Shown piece after piece: positions 32,817 through 43,080 of a stretch of 64,000 nucleotides of DNA (position 1 is the stretch's first letter; each line of letters starts with the position of its first letter). The stretch is from Rhizobium leguminosarum bv. trifolii WSM2297 (GTDB lineage Bacteria > Pseudomonadota > Alphaproteobacteria > Rhizobiales > Rhizobiaceae): assembly GCF_000271845.1 (NCBI RefSeq), contig NZ_JH719395.1, forward strand, positions 1,465,769-1,529,768, written 5' to 3'. The notes under the pieces were generated by a model that did not search any database, was not told where the DNA came from, and saw only the letters and a list, made by a program, of their open reading frames with translations. The position numbers were made by a program, and so were the translations under genes.

Positions 32817-32846
32817 CGCTCCGGCGGATGGCCATCCGCCGGAGCG
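32817..32846. repeat. 30-bp perfect palindrome
   Basis: CGCTCCGGCGGATGG followed immediately by its exact reverse complement, 15 bp per arm with no loop. It lies 80 bp outside the transposase frame and 147 bp before zwf. It could be part of the IS end, a cruciform or a regulatory site. Confidence 0.85.
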
Positions 32847-32993
32847 CACACCAATCATCCAACAATTAGTGCGAATTGAACATGCAAGGGGCTCCCCCGA
32901 TGCTGTCAAATGCCTGTTATCCCTCGCCGCATATGTTGCGGCAAAACCGGCGCGCATTATAGTCGGCCGGAAAATCTCAGGAGATGACAACAC

Positions 32994-34511
32994 ATGGACG
33001 CTGCCCCTACCCCGCCGGTCACCCTCGTCATCTTCGGCGCCACCGGCGATCTGACACGCCGCCTGCTGGTGCCGGCGATCATCAACCTGACGCGCAGCCG
33101 CCTGGTCGGCGGCGATCTTCACATTCTCGGCGTCGGCATCGAACCGGGCGACGACGAATTCCTGCGCAAGCGGCTCGACGAATTCCTCAGCCATCTGAGC
33201 GGTGAGGAAGCGACGGCGAAGGACGAGGCCTGGGAGAGCCTGCGGCAGCGGATTTCCTACATGGGAGGCGATTTCACCAAGGACGATATTTTCGTCGAGA
33301 TCGGCAAGCGGCTGGGGCCGGACGCCAATGCCGCCTTCTATCTCGCGGTGCCGCCATCCTTCTTCGGCTCGATCGTCGAGAAGCTTGCCGCTCATGGCCT
33401 CACCGATGAAAAGGACGGCACCTTCCGCCGGGTCGCCATCGAGAAGCCGTTCGGCACCGATCTCGCTTCGGCACGGGCGCTGAATGCGCAGATCCTCGCC
33501 CAGATCGACGAAAGCCAAGTCTACCGGCTCGATCATTTCCTTGGCAAGGAGACGGTGCAGAACCTGATGACGGCGCGTTTCGCCAATATGATCATCGAGT
33601 CCTTGTGGAACAGCCGCTACATCGACCATGTGCAGATCACCGCCGCCGAGATCGTCGATGTCGGCAGCCGCGGCAAATTCTACGATGCGACAGGTGCGTT
33701 GCGCGACATGGTGCCGAACCATCTCTTCCAGCTGCTGGCGATGATCGCCATGGAACCGCCGAACAGCTTCGATGCCGAAGCGATCCGCAACGAGAAGAGC
33801 AAGGTGCTGAAGGCGCTGCGCATCTACACGCCCGAGGAGGCAAAGACGCATGGGGTACGCGGCGCCTATACGGCAGGCCCGCTGAACGGTGTCGATCTTC
33901 CGGCCTATCGCGACAGCAAGGACGTCTCGCCCGACAGCCGGACCGAGACTTATGTGGCGCTGAAGCTCTATGCCGATACCTGGCGCTGGGCCGGTGTGCC
34001 CTTCTACCTCAGGACCGGCAAGGCGCTGACGGCGCGCGACACCGAGATCGTCATCACCTTTCAGCCGGTGCCCTTCGCACAGTTTCGCGAAACCGAGGCC
34101 AACCGCCGCCTGCCGCCGAACCGGCTGGTGATCCAGGTGCAGCCGGACGAGGGCATGAGCATGGAAATCTCGATCAAGTCGCCGGGGCTTTCGGTCGATA
34201 CCACACCGGTCTCTCTCGATTTCCGTTATGCCGACAAATTCGATATCGGCAAAACCACCGGTTATGAATCGCTGCTTTACGATCTCTTCATCGGCGACCA
34301 GACGCTGTTCCAGCGCGCCGACGGCATCGAAGCAGGCTGGGCGGCGGTGCAGCCCTTCCTCGATATCTGGGGCAAGGACCAGAGCGTGCCCGATGCTTAC
34401 GCGCCGGGTAGCATGGGGCCGGCATGCGCCGACGCGCTCATCCAACGCGACGGACGCACATGGCATGAACTCGGCGTCCTGTTGCACGGCGACGGTAAGA
34501 ACGGCAAATAG
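32994..34511 (+). CDS. zwf: Glucose-6-phosphate 1-dehydrogenase
   Basis: 505 residues. FGATGDLTRRLL at the N-terminus binds NAD(P). The active-site signature RLDHFLGKETVQN near residue 180 includes the catalytic His and Lys. EKPFGTD and GYESLLYDLFIGD are further G6PDH markers. It oxidises glucose-6-phosphate to 6-phosphogluconolactone, the entry to the Entner-Doudoroff and pentose phosphate routes. It is isolated rather than in the usual rhizobial zwf-pgl-edd operon, so it is probably a second copy. Confidence 0.9.
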   Translation: MDAAPTPPVTLVIFGATGDLTRRLLVPAIINLTRSRLVGGDLHILGVGIEPGDDEFLRKRLDEFLSHLSGEEATAKDEAWESLRQRISYMGGDFTKDDIFVEIGKRLGPDANAAFYLAVPPSFFGSIVEKLAAHGLTDEKDGTFRRVAIEKPFGTDLASARALNAQILAQIDESQVYRLDHFLGKETVQNLMTARFANMIIESLWNSRYIDHVQITAAEIVDVGSRGKFYDATGALRDMVPNHLFQLLAMIAMEPPNSFDAEAIRNEKSKVLKALRIYTPEEAKTHGVRGAYTAGPLNGVDLPAYRDSKDVSPDSRTETYVALKLYADTWRWAGVPFYLRTGKALTARDTEIVITFQPVPFAQFRETEANRRLPPNRLVIQVQPDEGMSMEISIKSPGLSVDTTPVSLDFRYADKFDIGKTTGYESLLYDLFIGDQTLFQRADGIEAGWAAVQPFLDIWGKDQSVPDAYAPGSMGPACADALIQRDGRTWHELGVLLHGDGKNGK

Positions 34512-34523
34512 GCTTGCCCGAGC

Positions 34524-34847
34524 TTACTGGTTGCCGCGGTCACGGCATGCGGGGCTGACGGAAGCGCCGCTGTTGCCGCCTTCGGTGGCACGCGCGCCGC
34601 GGGCCTTGCGTGGCGGGCAGCGCGCCCAGTCGACGCGACCGCTCGCCGGACCGTTGTCGACGCTGCCGGTTTCGATCGAGTCAAGCGGGATGACCAGCCC
34701 GCTTTGCGTCTCGACGCCCGGCGCCGTGCCGAGCGGCGGCGTACCGTCGAACCGGCCGCTGGCATCCATGCCCATATTCGACTGGGCAAGGACCGGAGCG
34801 GAGAGGCTAAGGAGAGCGATCGAGGCTGCTGCAATAAACCTGCGCAT
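34524..34847 (-). CDS. Secreted hypothetical protein
   Basis: 107 residues. MRRFIAAASIALLSLSAPVLAQ is a clear signal peptide with an AQ cleavage site. The mature protein is low complexity, Gly/Ser/Pro-rich, with one late Cys pair (RCPPRK, SPACRD). Small periplasmic proteins like this are frequent in rhizobia without known role. It converges on zwf, 12 nt from its stop. Confidence 0.6.
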   Translation of the reverse strand: MRRFIAAASIALLSLSAPVLAQSNMGMDASGRFDGTPPLGTAPGVETQSGLVIPLDSIETGSVDNGPASGRVDWARCPPRKARGARATEGGNSGASVSPACRDRGNQ

Positions 34848-34950
34848 GATGCTGTTCCTTCTGATTTCAGCAATGCGACAGAAACAGGCGATACGCGCTC
34901 ATTGTTCCCCGTGGAGCGGGTGTAGATGATCAAAGTTTGGCGAGCGGTAT

Positions 34951-34979
34951 AGAGCCCCGCAGGGACACCGCGGGGCTCT
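34951..34979 (-). terminator. Strong hairpin terminator
   Basis: AGAGCCCCGC and GCGGGGCTCT pair over 10 bp with a 9-nt loop, 18 nt after the stop of the DUF2267/937-like gene on the minus strand. On the plus strand it is followed by TTCTATTC. Confidence 0.65.
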
Positions 34980-34996
34980 TCTATTCGGCCGTCGTC

Positions 34997-35389
34997 TCAG
35001 ACGAACTGGCTAAGCCCAGGCACCGAAGCGACGACTTCGTCGACGACCTCTTCGCCGGCATATTGCTTGGCGATGGCGATGGTCTCTTTGGCGAGCGAAG
35101 TGATCTCGCCCATGCCGAGGCCCTCGCCCATCAGTTGCTGGCCGAGGCCCATGATGCCGCCGCCGCCGAGCGAGCTCATCAGGCCGCCGAGCAGACCGCC
35201 GCCGCCGGCGCTTTCGCCATTGAACTGGGCGACGAGATCGGCGCCGCCGGGGATCGCCTCGATCATCCGGGCGACCGGGCCGTCAGCCGCCTCGCGCTGC
35301 AGGAAGCCGAGCATCATGCCGAGCGCCTTTTCGGCCAAATCAGGCGCGATGCCCACACGATCGGCGATCTGGGTCACAATTTCATTCAT
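34997..35389 (-). CDS. Small glycine-rich hypothetical protein
   Basis: 130 residues. The N-terminal half is a helical repeat (VTQIADRVGIAPDLAEKALGMMLGFLQREAADGPVARMIEAI) like DUF2267/DUF2780-type small proteins. A glycine-rich segment (ESAGGGGLLGGLMSSLGGGGIMG) follows, and then two C-terminal helices. The precise family is not certain. No signal peptide. A 16-bp palindrome lies in its upstream region at 35408-35423. Confidence 0.6.
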   Translation of the reverse strand: MNEIVTQIADRVGIAPDLAEKALGMMLGFLQREAADGPVARMIEAIPGGADLVAQFNGESAGGGGLLGGLMSSLGGGGIMGLGQQLMGEGLGMGEITSLAKETIAIAKQYAGEEVVDEVVASVPGLSQFV

Positions 35390-35407
35390 CGTTAGCCTCC
35401 TTGTGTT

Positions 35408-35423
35408 TTGACGTTAACGTCAA
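35408..35423. promoter_or_regulatory. TTGACGTTAACGTCAA palindrome
   Basis: Perfect 16-bp palindrome 19 nt upstream of the glycine-rich protein gene, with a further AACGTTAA directly next to it. Such sites bind MerR- or TetR-type regulators in proteobacteria; which regulator acts here is unknown. It lies in the divergent spacer and could also serve the HerA-like gene at 35586. Confidence 0.55.
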
Positions 35424-35585
35424 CGTTAATCGAGATTCGAGCGCAACTCAATGTCCGGTTTTGCTTTCAATGCAAACAGTTGTCCGCATCCGCCTGCCTG
35501 CTTATAACAGAGAAACGATGGTTCGATGAAGGCGGCGGAAGCCGTCTTCCGACAAAGAACGGCTGAGCCGAAGGGAGAATTGCGG

Positions 35586-37148
35586 ATGATCGAGGATGGC
35601 AAGATTTTCATCGGCGCGAGCCGCAATCCCGACGACAGCATCAACAAGCCGGAATATCTCGACCTGAAATTCGGCAACCGCCACGGCCTCGTCACCGGCG
35701 CCACCGGCACCGGCAAGACGGTGACGCTGCAGGTGCTGGCCGAAGGCTTCTCCCGGGCCGGCGTCCCGGTCTTTGCGGCCGATATCAAGGGCGATCTTTC
35801 CGGCATTGCCGCCAAGGGCGAGGCCAAGGACTTCCTCACCAAGCGGGCCGAGCAGATCGGCTTTACCGATTATGAATTCGACCAGTTTCCGGTGATCTTC
35901 TGGGATCTGTTCGGCGAGAAGGGCCACCGGGTGCGCACCACCGTCGCCGAGATGGGGCCGCTGCTGCTTGCCCGGCTGATGGATGCCTCCGAACCGCAGG
36001 AAGGCGTCATCAACATTGCCTTCAAGCTCGCCGACCAGGCCGGGCTGCCGCTGCTCGACCTCAAGGATTTCACCTCGCTGCTCAACTATATGGGCGAGAA
36101 CGCCACCGAGCTTTCCAACCAGTATGGCCTGATCTCCAAGTCTTCGGTCGGCTCGATTCAGCGGGCACTGCTCGTTCTCGAACAGCAGGGTGCGGAACAC
36201 TTCTTCGGCGAGCCGGCGCTGAAGATTTCCGACATCATGCGAACCAGCAATAGTGGCTACGGCCAGATCTCGGTGCTTGCCGCCGACAAGCTGATGATGA
36301 ACCCGCGGCTTTACGCCACCTTCCTGCTCTGGCTGCTGTCGGAGCTGTTCGAGGAACTGCCCGAGGTCGGCGACCCGGACAAGCCGAAGCTGGTCTTCTT
36401 CTTCGACGAGGCGCACCTGCTCTTCAACGACGCGCCGAAGGTGCTGACCGAACGGGTCGAGCAGGTGGTGCGGCTGATCCGCTCCAAGGGCGTCGGCGTC
36501 TATTTCGTGACGCAGAACCCGCTCGACGTGCCGGAAACGGTGCTCGCCCAGCTCGGCAACCGCGCCCAGCATGCCTTGCGCGCCTATTCGCCGCGCGAGC
36601 AGAAGGCGGTGAGGACGGCCGCCGATACGTTCCGCCCGAACCCCGCCTTCGACTGCGCCACCGTCATCACCAATCTTGGCACCGGCGAGGCTTTGGTTTC
36701 GACGCTGGAGGCCAAAGGCGCGCCGTCGATCGTCGAGCGCACGCTGATCCGCCCGCCCTCCGGCCGCGTCGGCCCGCTGACGGATGGCGAGCGCCAACAG
36801 ATCATGGACCGAAGCCCGGTTCTCGGCGTCTATGACGAGGATGTCGATCGCGAATCCGCCTTCGAGATCCTGGCGGCGCGCGCCAAGAAGGCGGCGGACG
36901 CCGATGCCGCCAAACGGGCGCAGGAGGAAGCGGCACAGCAGGGCAACACCACCTCAGGCTGGTCGCTGCCCGGCTTCGGCGGCAGCCACGACGACAACCA
37001 GCAAGGCCGCGGCCAATCGCGTGGCCGGTCCTCCGGCTACCAGCGCGAAACGGTGGTGGAAGCGGCGATGAAGAGCGTGGCGCGCACGGTGGCCACCCAA
37101 GTCGGCCGGGCACTGGTGCGCGGGATCTTGGGGAGCTTGAAGCGGTAG
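35586..37148 (+). CDS. HerA-like (DUF853) ATPase
   Basis: 520 residues from MIEDGKIFIGASRNPDDS. Walker A GATGTGKTVTL near residue 40 and Walker B KLVFFFDEAHLLF near 270 define an FtsK/HerA P-loop ATPase; the DUF853 helicase-like family. Its cellular role is unproven, although related HerA proteins move DNA. The C-terminal 60 residues are low complexity (Gln/Gly/Arg-rich) followed by an amphipathic helix. The ATG at 35586 has GAAGGGAG upstream; 20 residues upstream in frame are less likely. Confidence 0.85.
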   Translation: MIEDGKIFIGASRNPDDSINKPEYLDLKFGNRHGLVTGATGTGKTVTLQVLAEGFSRAGVPVFAADIKGDLSGIAAKGEAKDFLTKRAEQIGFTDYEFDQFPVIFWDLFGEKGHRVRTTVAEMGPLLLARLMDASEPQEGVINIAFKLADQAGLPLLDLKDFTSLLNYMGENATELSNQYGLISKSSVGSIQRALLVLEQQGAEHFFGEPALKISDIMRTSNSGYGQISVLAADKLMMNPRLYATFLLWLLSELFEELPEVGDPDKPKLVFFFDEAHLLFNDAPKVLTERVEQVVRLIRSKGVGVYFVTQNPLDVPETVLAQLGNRAQHALRAYSPREQKAVRTAADTFRPNPAFDCATVITNLGTGEALVSTLEAKGAPSIVERTLIRPPSGRVGPLTDGERQQIMDRSPVLGVYDEDVDRESAFEILAARAKKAADADAAKRAQEEAAQQGNTTSGWSLPGFGGSHDDNQQGRGQSRGRSSGYQRETVVEAAMKSVARTVATQVGRALVRGILGSLKR

Positions 37149-37171
37149 CCGTTTCGCGCCAGCGTGCCGCG

Positions 37172-37351
37172 AGCCCCTCATCCGCCTGCCGGCACCGACC
37201 GGGGTCGAGCCACGGGTCTCGACCCGTCCTTCGGACCCCCGCTTGCGGGGCGAAGGGAATGTGCGGCACCCTCTCCGTCCCTCGCCAGCATCTCGCAGGG
37301 CACGTCCCCTCTCCCCGTCAGAACGGGGAGAGGGTTAGGGTGAGGGGCAGC
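37172..37351. repeat. RIME-like mosaic palindrome, copy E (long form)
   Basis: CCCCTCATCCGCCTGCCGGC to GGGTTAGGGTGAGGGGC, with the extra GTCGAG/CTCGAC hairpin module. The rest of the 37149-37505 gap shows no gene. Confidence 0.8.
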
Positions 37352-37505
37352 CATGGAAAACTGCGCAAATCGCTCCCCGCCTTGAACCCGACGCCTTAAT
37401 CCCCTAAATTCCCTGCCATCGACCGTTCCAACAGGATGTGTGCCGCAATGGATTTCGACCCGATCGCAATGCCAGCTCGCCTTGCCAATGGGGAAATCCG
37501 TATCC

Positions 37506-39089
37506 ATGCCTGCATCCATCACTCTCACGCAAATTTCATGGGCCACGCCTGACGGGCGGCCGCTTTTTTCCGATCTCGATCTGAGTTTCGGGGCGGACCG
37601 CACCGGTCTGGTCGGCCGCAACGGCGTCGGCAAGACGACGCTGCTCAGGCTCGTCTCCGGTGACACCAAGCCGCAATCGGGGACGATCTCCGTCAGCGGC
37701 AGCCTCGGCATCCTCCGGCAGAGCGTTCAGGTCGCGCCGGATGAAACCGTCGCCGACCTCTTCGGCGTGGCCGATGCGCTTGCCGTCCTTCATCGGGCCG
37801 AACGCGGCGAGGCAACGGCCGACGAGCTTTTATCGGCGGACTGGACGCTGGAGGCGCGGATCGCCGCTGCACTTCATCGCACCGGGCTCGACGCAGAGCC
37901 GCAGACGCTGCTGGCCGCGCTTTCCGGCGGGCAGCGCACCCGGGCCGGGCTTGCCGCACTGGTTTTCACCGAACCGGATTTCCTGCTGCTCGACGAACCG
38001 ACAAACAATCTCCACCGCGACGGCCGAAAGGCGGTGATCGCATTGATATCAGGCTGGCGGGCCGGCGCGATCATCGTCAGCCATGACCGGGAATTGCTGG
38101 AAAGCATGGATGCGATCGTCGAACTGACGTCGCTCGGCGTCACCCGCTACGGCGGCAACTGGAGCCATTATCGCGAGCGCAAGGCGCTGGAGCTTGCGGC
38201 CGCACGGCATGATCTTGCCGATGCCGAAAAGCGCATCGCCGAGGTGGCTGCGAAGGCGCAGGCGACGGTGGAGCGCCAGGCGCACCGGGACAGCGCCGGG
38301 CGCAAGATGGCTGCCAAGGGCGGCATTCCACGCATCATGCTCGGCGGCATGAAGGAGCGGAGCGAAACGACCGGCGGCGACAATGCCCGCCTCGCCGAAC
38401 GCCGGCGCACTCAGGCACAGGACGAAGCAAGGGCGGCGCGCGAGAAAATCGAGATCCTCCAGCCCTTGTCGGTCACCTTGCCGCCGACCGGGCTCCCCGC
38501 CAGCAGGATCGTGCTGAAGATGGATAGGGTGACGGCGGGCTATCAACCGGGCGATCCCGTCATCCGAAATCTCTCCTTCGACGTGACGGGGCCGGAGCGG
38601 ATTGCCATCACCGGCGGCAACGGCTCGGGCAAGACGACGCTGCTTTCGCTCGTTATCGGCGAACTCGAGCCCTGGGCCGGCACGGTCGGCGTCCTGACCG
38701 GTTTCGCCATGCTCGATCAGAAGGTCGGCCTTCTCGACCCGTTGGCCTCGATCCGCGACAATTTTCGCCGGATCAATCCGCATTCCGATGAAAACACCTG
38801 CCGGGCGGTGCTAGCCCGCTTCATGTTCAGGGCTGATGCGGCGCTGCAGGCCGTTTCGACGCTCAGCGGCGGACAATTGCTGCGCGCCGGCCTTGCCTGT
38901 GTTCTCGGCTCCGCACCGCCGCCGCTGCTGATCCTCGATGAGCCGACCAACCATCTCGACATCGACTCGATTTCAGCCGTCGAGGCCGGGCTGCGGGCCT
39001 ATGACGGCGCACTGCTCGTCGTCAGCCACGACGAGGCGTTCCTCGAAAGCATTGGCATAGGGCGGCGGCTGGAATTGCCTGCCCAGTAA
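37506..39089 (+). CDS. ABC-F family ATPase
   Basis: 527 residues from MPASITLTQISW. Two ABC domains in one chain: Walker A GRNGVGKTT and GGNGSGKTT, signature LSGGQRTRAGLAAL and LSGGQLLRAGLAC, Walker B LLLDEPTNNL and LILDEPTNHL. No membrane segments. The linker between is highly charged. ABC-F proteins act on the ribosome, either rescuing stalled translation or protecting it from antibiotics. The arm and linker lengths do not tell which. It is convergent with the metal-dependent hydrolase gene. Confidence 0.88.
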   Translation: MPASITLTQISWATPDGRPLFSDLDLSFGADRTGLVGRNGVGKTTLLRLVSGDTKPQSGTISVSGSLGILRQSVQVAPDETVADLFGVADALAVLHRAERGEATADELLSADWTLEARIAAALHRTGLDAEPQTLLAALSGGQRTRAGLAALVFTEPDFLLLDEPTNNLHRDGRKAVIALISGWRAGAIIVSHDRELLESMDAIVELTSLGVTRYGGNWSHYRERKALELAAARHDLADAEKRIAEVAAKAQATVERQAHRDSAGRKMAAKGGIPRIMLGGMKERSETTGGDNARLAERRRTQAQDEARAAREKIEILQPLSVTLPPTGLPASRIVLKMDRVTAGYQPGDPVIRNLSFDVTGPERIAITGGNGSGKTTLLSLVIGELEPWAGTVGVLTGFAMLDQKVGLLDPLASIRDNFRRINPHSDENTCRAVLARFMFRADAALQAVSTLSGGQLLRAGLACVLGSAPPPLLILDEPTNHLDIDSISAVEAGLRAYDGALLVVSHDEAFLESIGIGRRLELPAQ

Positions 39090-39097
39090 TTTGAGCC

Positions 39098-39592
39098 TCA
39101 GGCTTGCTGCATGCCTCGACCGCGGCGGTTTCCGCGGACCGCGACGAACACCGCCGCCGCGCAGATCAGGAGTTCCAAGCCGAAAGTCCAGTGCAACATG
39201 AAACTGACAACCCAGTTGCTGTGGGTTGCCGGCACCGTCGCCAGTTCGATTTTCGTCCAATCGAAGGGCGCCAGCCAGAGCACCGGCGCGGCGACGGTAT
39301 CCATGACCATATGGAGCATGACGGCCGCGAAAAAGACGACGGCGGTGGGAAACCAGCGCGGCGCAAGCGGTCGGATCGCCGGCAGAACTGCGCCGGCGAG
39401 AGCCAGCCAGAAAAGCGGCCAATGGGAGATATAGTCGTGGTGGTGAACCTTGCCGCCGGTCATGCAGAAATAGACCATGTCGAAATCCGGCAGCACGCTG
39501 CCGATCAGGGCTGCGGCCATGCCGGGCGCTGCGAATCGCTGCCTCGCGACCCTCGCCAGAAGGTAACCCGCAGGCAAATGTGCAATGAGCAT
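39098..39592 (-). CDS. YdjM/YbcI-like membrane-bound metal-dependent hydrolase
   Basis: 164 residues with four hydrophobic segments. His and Asp residues in MLIAHLPAGYLL, GSVLPDFDMVYF and GKVHHHDYISHWPLF and LHMVMDTV match the DUF457/YdjM family of membrane-embedded metal-dependent hydrolases (the phospholipase C-like HxxxH arrangement). Substrate unknown. It is divergent from the ABC-F leader region. Confidence 0.8.
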   Translation of the reverse strand: MLIAHLPAGYLLARVARQRFAAPGMAAALIGSVLPDFDMVYFCMTGGKVHHHDYISHWPLFWLALAGAVLPAIRPLAPRWFPTAVVFFAAVMLHMVMDTVAAPVLWLAPFDWTKIELATVPATHSNWVVSFMLHWTFGLELLICAAAVFVAVRGNRRGRGMQQA

Positions 39593-39734
39593 GCGTCTGA
39601 TCTCCCACTCGGCTCCGAGAAATCATCTATGGGCGATTTATGGCTGGAAATCGGCGCGGCTGGGGTTCTCTTGCCTCTTTCTGCGGGCAATGTTATTTCA
39701 ATCCCGCAAGCTTTCGAGAAAGGAGGATCACGCC

Positions 39735-39806
39735 ATGCAGTATTATTTCCGGTTTCACCGCCAGCGTGGTCCCGTCAACGCCCTGCAAATGCGTTTGCAG
39801 GGCTGA
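39735..39806 (+). CDS. 23-residue leader peptide upstream of the ABC-F gene
   Basis: An AAAGGAGG ribosome-binding site lies 9-10 nt before ATG 39735. The short frame encodes MQYYFRFHRQRGPVNALQ... and ends TGA at 39804-39806, 171 nt before the ABC-F start. It contains RQR, the +X+ motif known to arrest ribosomes in the presence of macrolides (as in ErmDL-type leaders). Its last codons lie in a 9-bp hairpin. It is very probably a translated regulatory leader; the trigger is inference. Confidence 0.7.
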   Translation: MQYYFRFHRQRGPVNALQMRLQG

Positions 39807-39977
39807 CCCAGAGACCGTTTACCGACATCTCTTCCTGGTCTGCCCTTCGTGGCCAATGCGGCGCCGTATCCCAAGATTCGCTCCCGCATTCCTATATTTT
39901 CCCGGGCCCGATGCGCAATCCCGTGATGGCTGAACGCCCCGGATCACGCTCGTCCCGGTCAAGACCAGAGACCGATC
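39781..39977 (+). promoter_or_regulatory. Attenuator-like leader region of the ABC-F gene
   Basis: CCCTGCAAA (39781-39789) pairs with TTTGCAGGG (39794-39802) around a TGCG loop. It overlaps the end of the leader ORF. CTGGTCT (39835-39841) can pair with AGACCAG (39962-39968), which lies just before the weak AGAG ribosome-binding site of the ABC-F gene. Two alternative structures are thus possible, of the attenuation type. No T-tract follows the first hairpin. Confidence 0.55.
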
Positions 39978-41498
<1,521 letters not shown>

Positions 41499-41527
41499 TG
41501 GATGGTGGGTTGGTCTCCGCAAGGGGC

Positions 41528-41669
41528 TGCCCCTCACCCTAACCCTCTCCCCGTAAAACGGGGAGAGGGGACGTGCCCTGCGTGAGGGCTGCGTGGGACG
41601 GAGAGGTCGCGGCCTGTCCCCTTCGCCCCGTTTACGGGGAGAAGGTGGCGGCAGCCGGATGAGGGGCCG
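41528..41669. repeat. RIME-like mosaic palindrome, copy F (short form)
   Basis: From TGCCCCTCACCCTAACCCTC to GGATGAGGGGC, between the convergent ABC-F and VOC genes; CCGTAAAACGG and CCGTTTACGG hairpins inside. Confidence 0.8.
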
Positions 41670-41692
41670 GCCGGACGCGACGCATCCAAAAC

Positions 41693-42472
41693 CTACCGCT
41701 TCGGTGCGACCAGGCAGAAGAAGGCGCCCTGGGGGTCCATGGCCTGGACGATCCAGCTGCCGCCGGGGACTTCCATCGGGCCGTGGACGATCTTGCCGCC
41801 GCCTGAGGTGAGGCGTTCGATCGCGGCATCGAGGGCGGGCACGATGAAATAATAGCTCCAGCACGGCATCGGAATATTTTCCGGCTTGGTCATCATGCCG
41901 CCGATCTGCCGGCCATTATGGGAGAAAAGGTAGTAGACGCCCATCGGACCCATGTCCATTTCGCTGTCCTTCGTCCAACCGAACAGCTTGGAATAGAAGG
42001 AGACGGCGTCCTTGCCGTTGCCGGCATAGAGTTCGTGCCAGCCGATATTGCCGGGGGCATCGGGGGCCAGTTCCGGCCAGGTTTTGTCCATCGGCGCCGG
42101 AGTCATGATGCAGAGCACCGCCCCATGCGGATCGGCGACGACGGCGAAGCGGCCGATCCCCGGGATGTCGTCCGGCGGACGGCGGACCGCACCGCCATTG
42201 GCGGCAAAATCCTTGGCCGACTGGTCGACGTCGTCGACACCGACATAACCCGTCCAGTTCGGCGGAATTCCCTGCCCTTCGAGTTCGGCCGGAAATTCCA
42301 TCAAGCCGGCGACGCCGATGCCGTTCGCCTCGAAGATCGTATAGGTCGGCATGCCCTCCACTTTCATCTCTGAGGTGGTCCAGCCGACGACCGAGCTGTA
42401 AAATTTCGCGGCAGCCGATGTGTCGGGGGTCATCAACTCGCACCAGATGAACTTTCCATGCGTCTCAGACAT
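41693..42472 (-). CDS. Two-domain VOC (glyoxalase-like) protein
   Basis: 259 residues with two vicinal-oxygen-chelate modules: HGKFIWCELMTPDTSAAAKFYSSVVGW near the N-terminus and GWHELYAGNGKDAVSFYSKLFGW near residue 140. The pattern matches CFP32/Rv0577-like VOC proteins. Individual function is unknown. It is the third gene of the minus-strand VOC-DUF1579-DUF899 group that diverges from a MarR regulator. Confidence 0.85.
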   Translation of the reverse strand: MSETHGKFIWCELMTPDTSAAAKFYSSVVGWTTSEMKVEGMPTYTIFEANGIGVAGLMEFPAELEGQGIPPNWTGYVGVDDVDQSAKDFAANGGAVRRPPDDIPGIGRFAVVADPHGAVLCIMTPAPMDKTWPELAPDAPGNIGWHELYAGNGKDAVSFYSKLFGWTKDSEMDMGPMGVYYLFSHNGRQIGGMMTKPENIPMPCWSYYFIVPALDAAIERLTSGGGKIVHGPMEVPGGSWIVQAMDPQGAFFCLVAPKR

Positions 42473-42524
42473 CGTACTCTCCCTTTAGAGGCGCCCCTTT
42501 TCCGAGGTTCGAGCGCCGTGATTG

Positions 42525-42992
42525 TCAGATCTGCCGGGCGTAATGTGCTTCCATGAACTGTTTCCAGGCGCCATCGGGCTGCCTGGCGCTGGAGATGAAG
42601 GTGCGGTGATCGGCATCGACGAAGGCGATCTGCTCGCGGTAGTCGGCAAGACCTTCGCCGTTGAAGTCGGGCCCTGTCGTGTAGAGGTCGAGCACATTGC
42701 CGGACGCGTCGAGCTCGCCCTCGTAGACCCACATAAAGTCCATCATGCTGCCGATCCAGCTGCCGACATACTTGGCCTTTGCGGCGTTATAGCCGAGCGT
42801 CAGGATGCTGGTGGCCTGCTTGCCATCCGGCATGCGGCCGGTGCCTTCGGCGACGAACCAGATGCCGTGCAGCGAGCGGACCGTCTCCGTCCAGGGCTCG
42901 CCGCCGGACATTTCAGGTGCGGCGACTGTCCAGTCGCCGACCAGTCTTTCCAGGAAGGAATGTTCCTTCAGCACTTCTGCGGTCTTCATCAT
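42525..42992 (-). CDS. DUF1579-family protein
   Basis: 155 residues. LERLVGDWTVAAPEMSGGEPW and a beta-rich remainder (WIGSMMDFMWVYEGELDASGNVLDLYTTG) are characteristic of DUF1579, a lipocalin-like ligand-binding fold. Function unknown. A second Met follows immediately (42989). It lies 52 nt upstream of the VOC gene and 88 nt downstream of the DUF899 gene, all on one strand, suggesting an operon under the MarR regulator. Confidence 0.8.
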   Translation of the reverse strand: MMKTAEVLKEHSFLERLVGDWTVAAPEMSGGEPWTETVRSLHGIWFVAEGTGRMPDGKQATSILTLGYNAAKAKYVGSWIGSMMDFMWVYEGELDASGNVLDLYTTGPDFNGEGLADYREQIAFVDADHRTFISSARQPDGAWKQFMEAHYARQI

Positions 42993-43080
42993 TCTCTTCT
43001 CCCGTGAGTGATGGTGGCGTTAGTTTCCCGCAATTCCGGACGCAAAACCGCTATGCACTTTTGCTGGAATTTGCTCCATC

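Noticed and set aside
39811..39970. Direct repeat CAGAGACCG (39809 and 39966) near the ABC-F start
   Set aside because: Short, and may be explained by the proposed pairing region; not listed separately.
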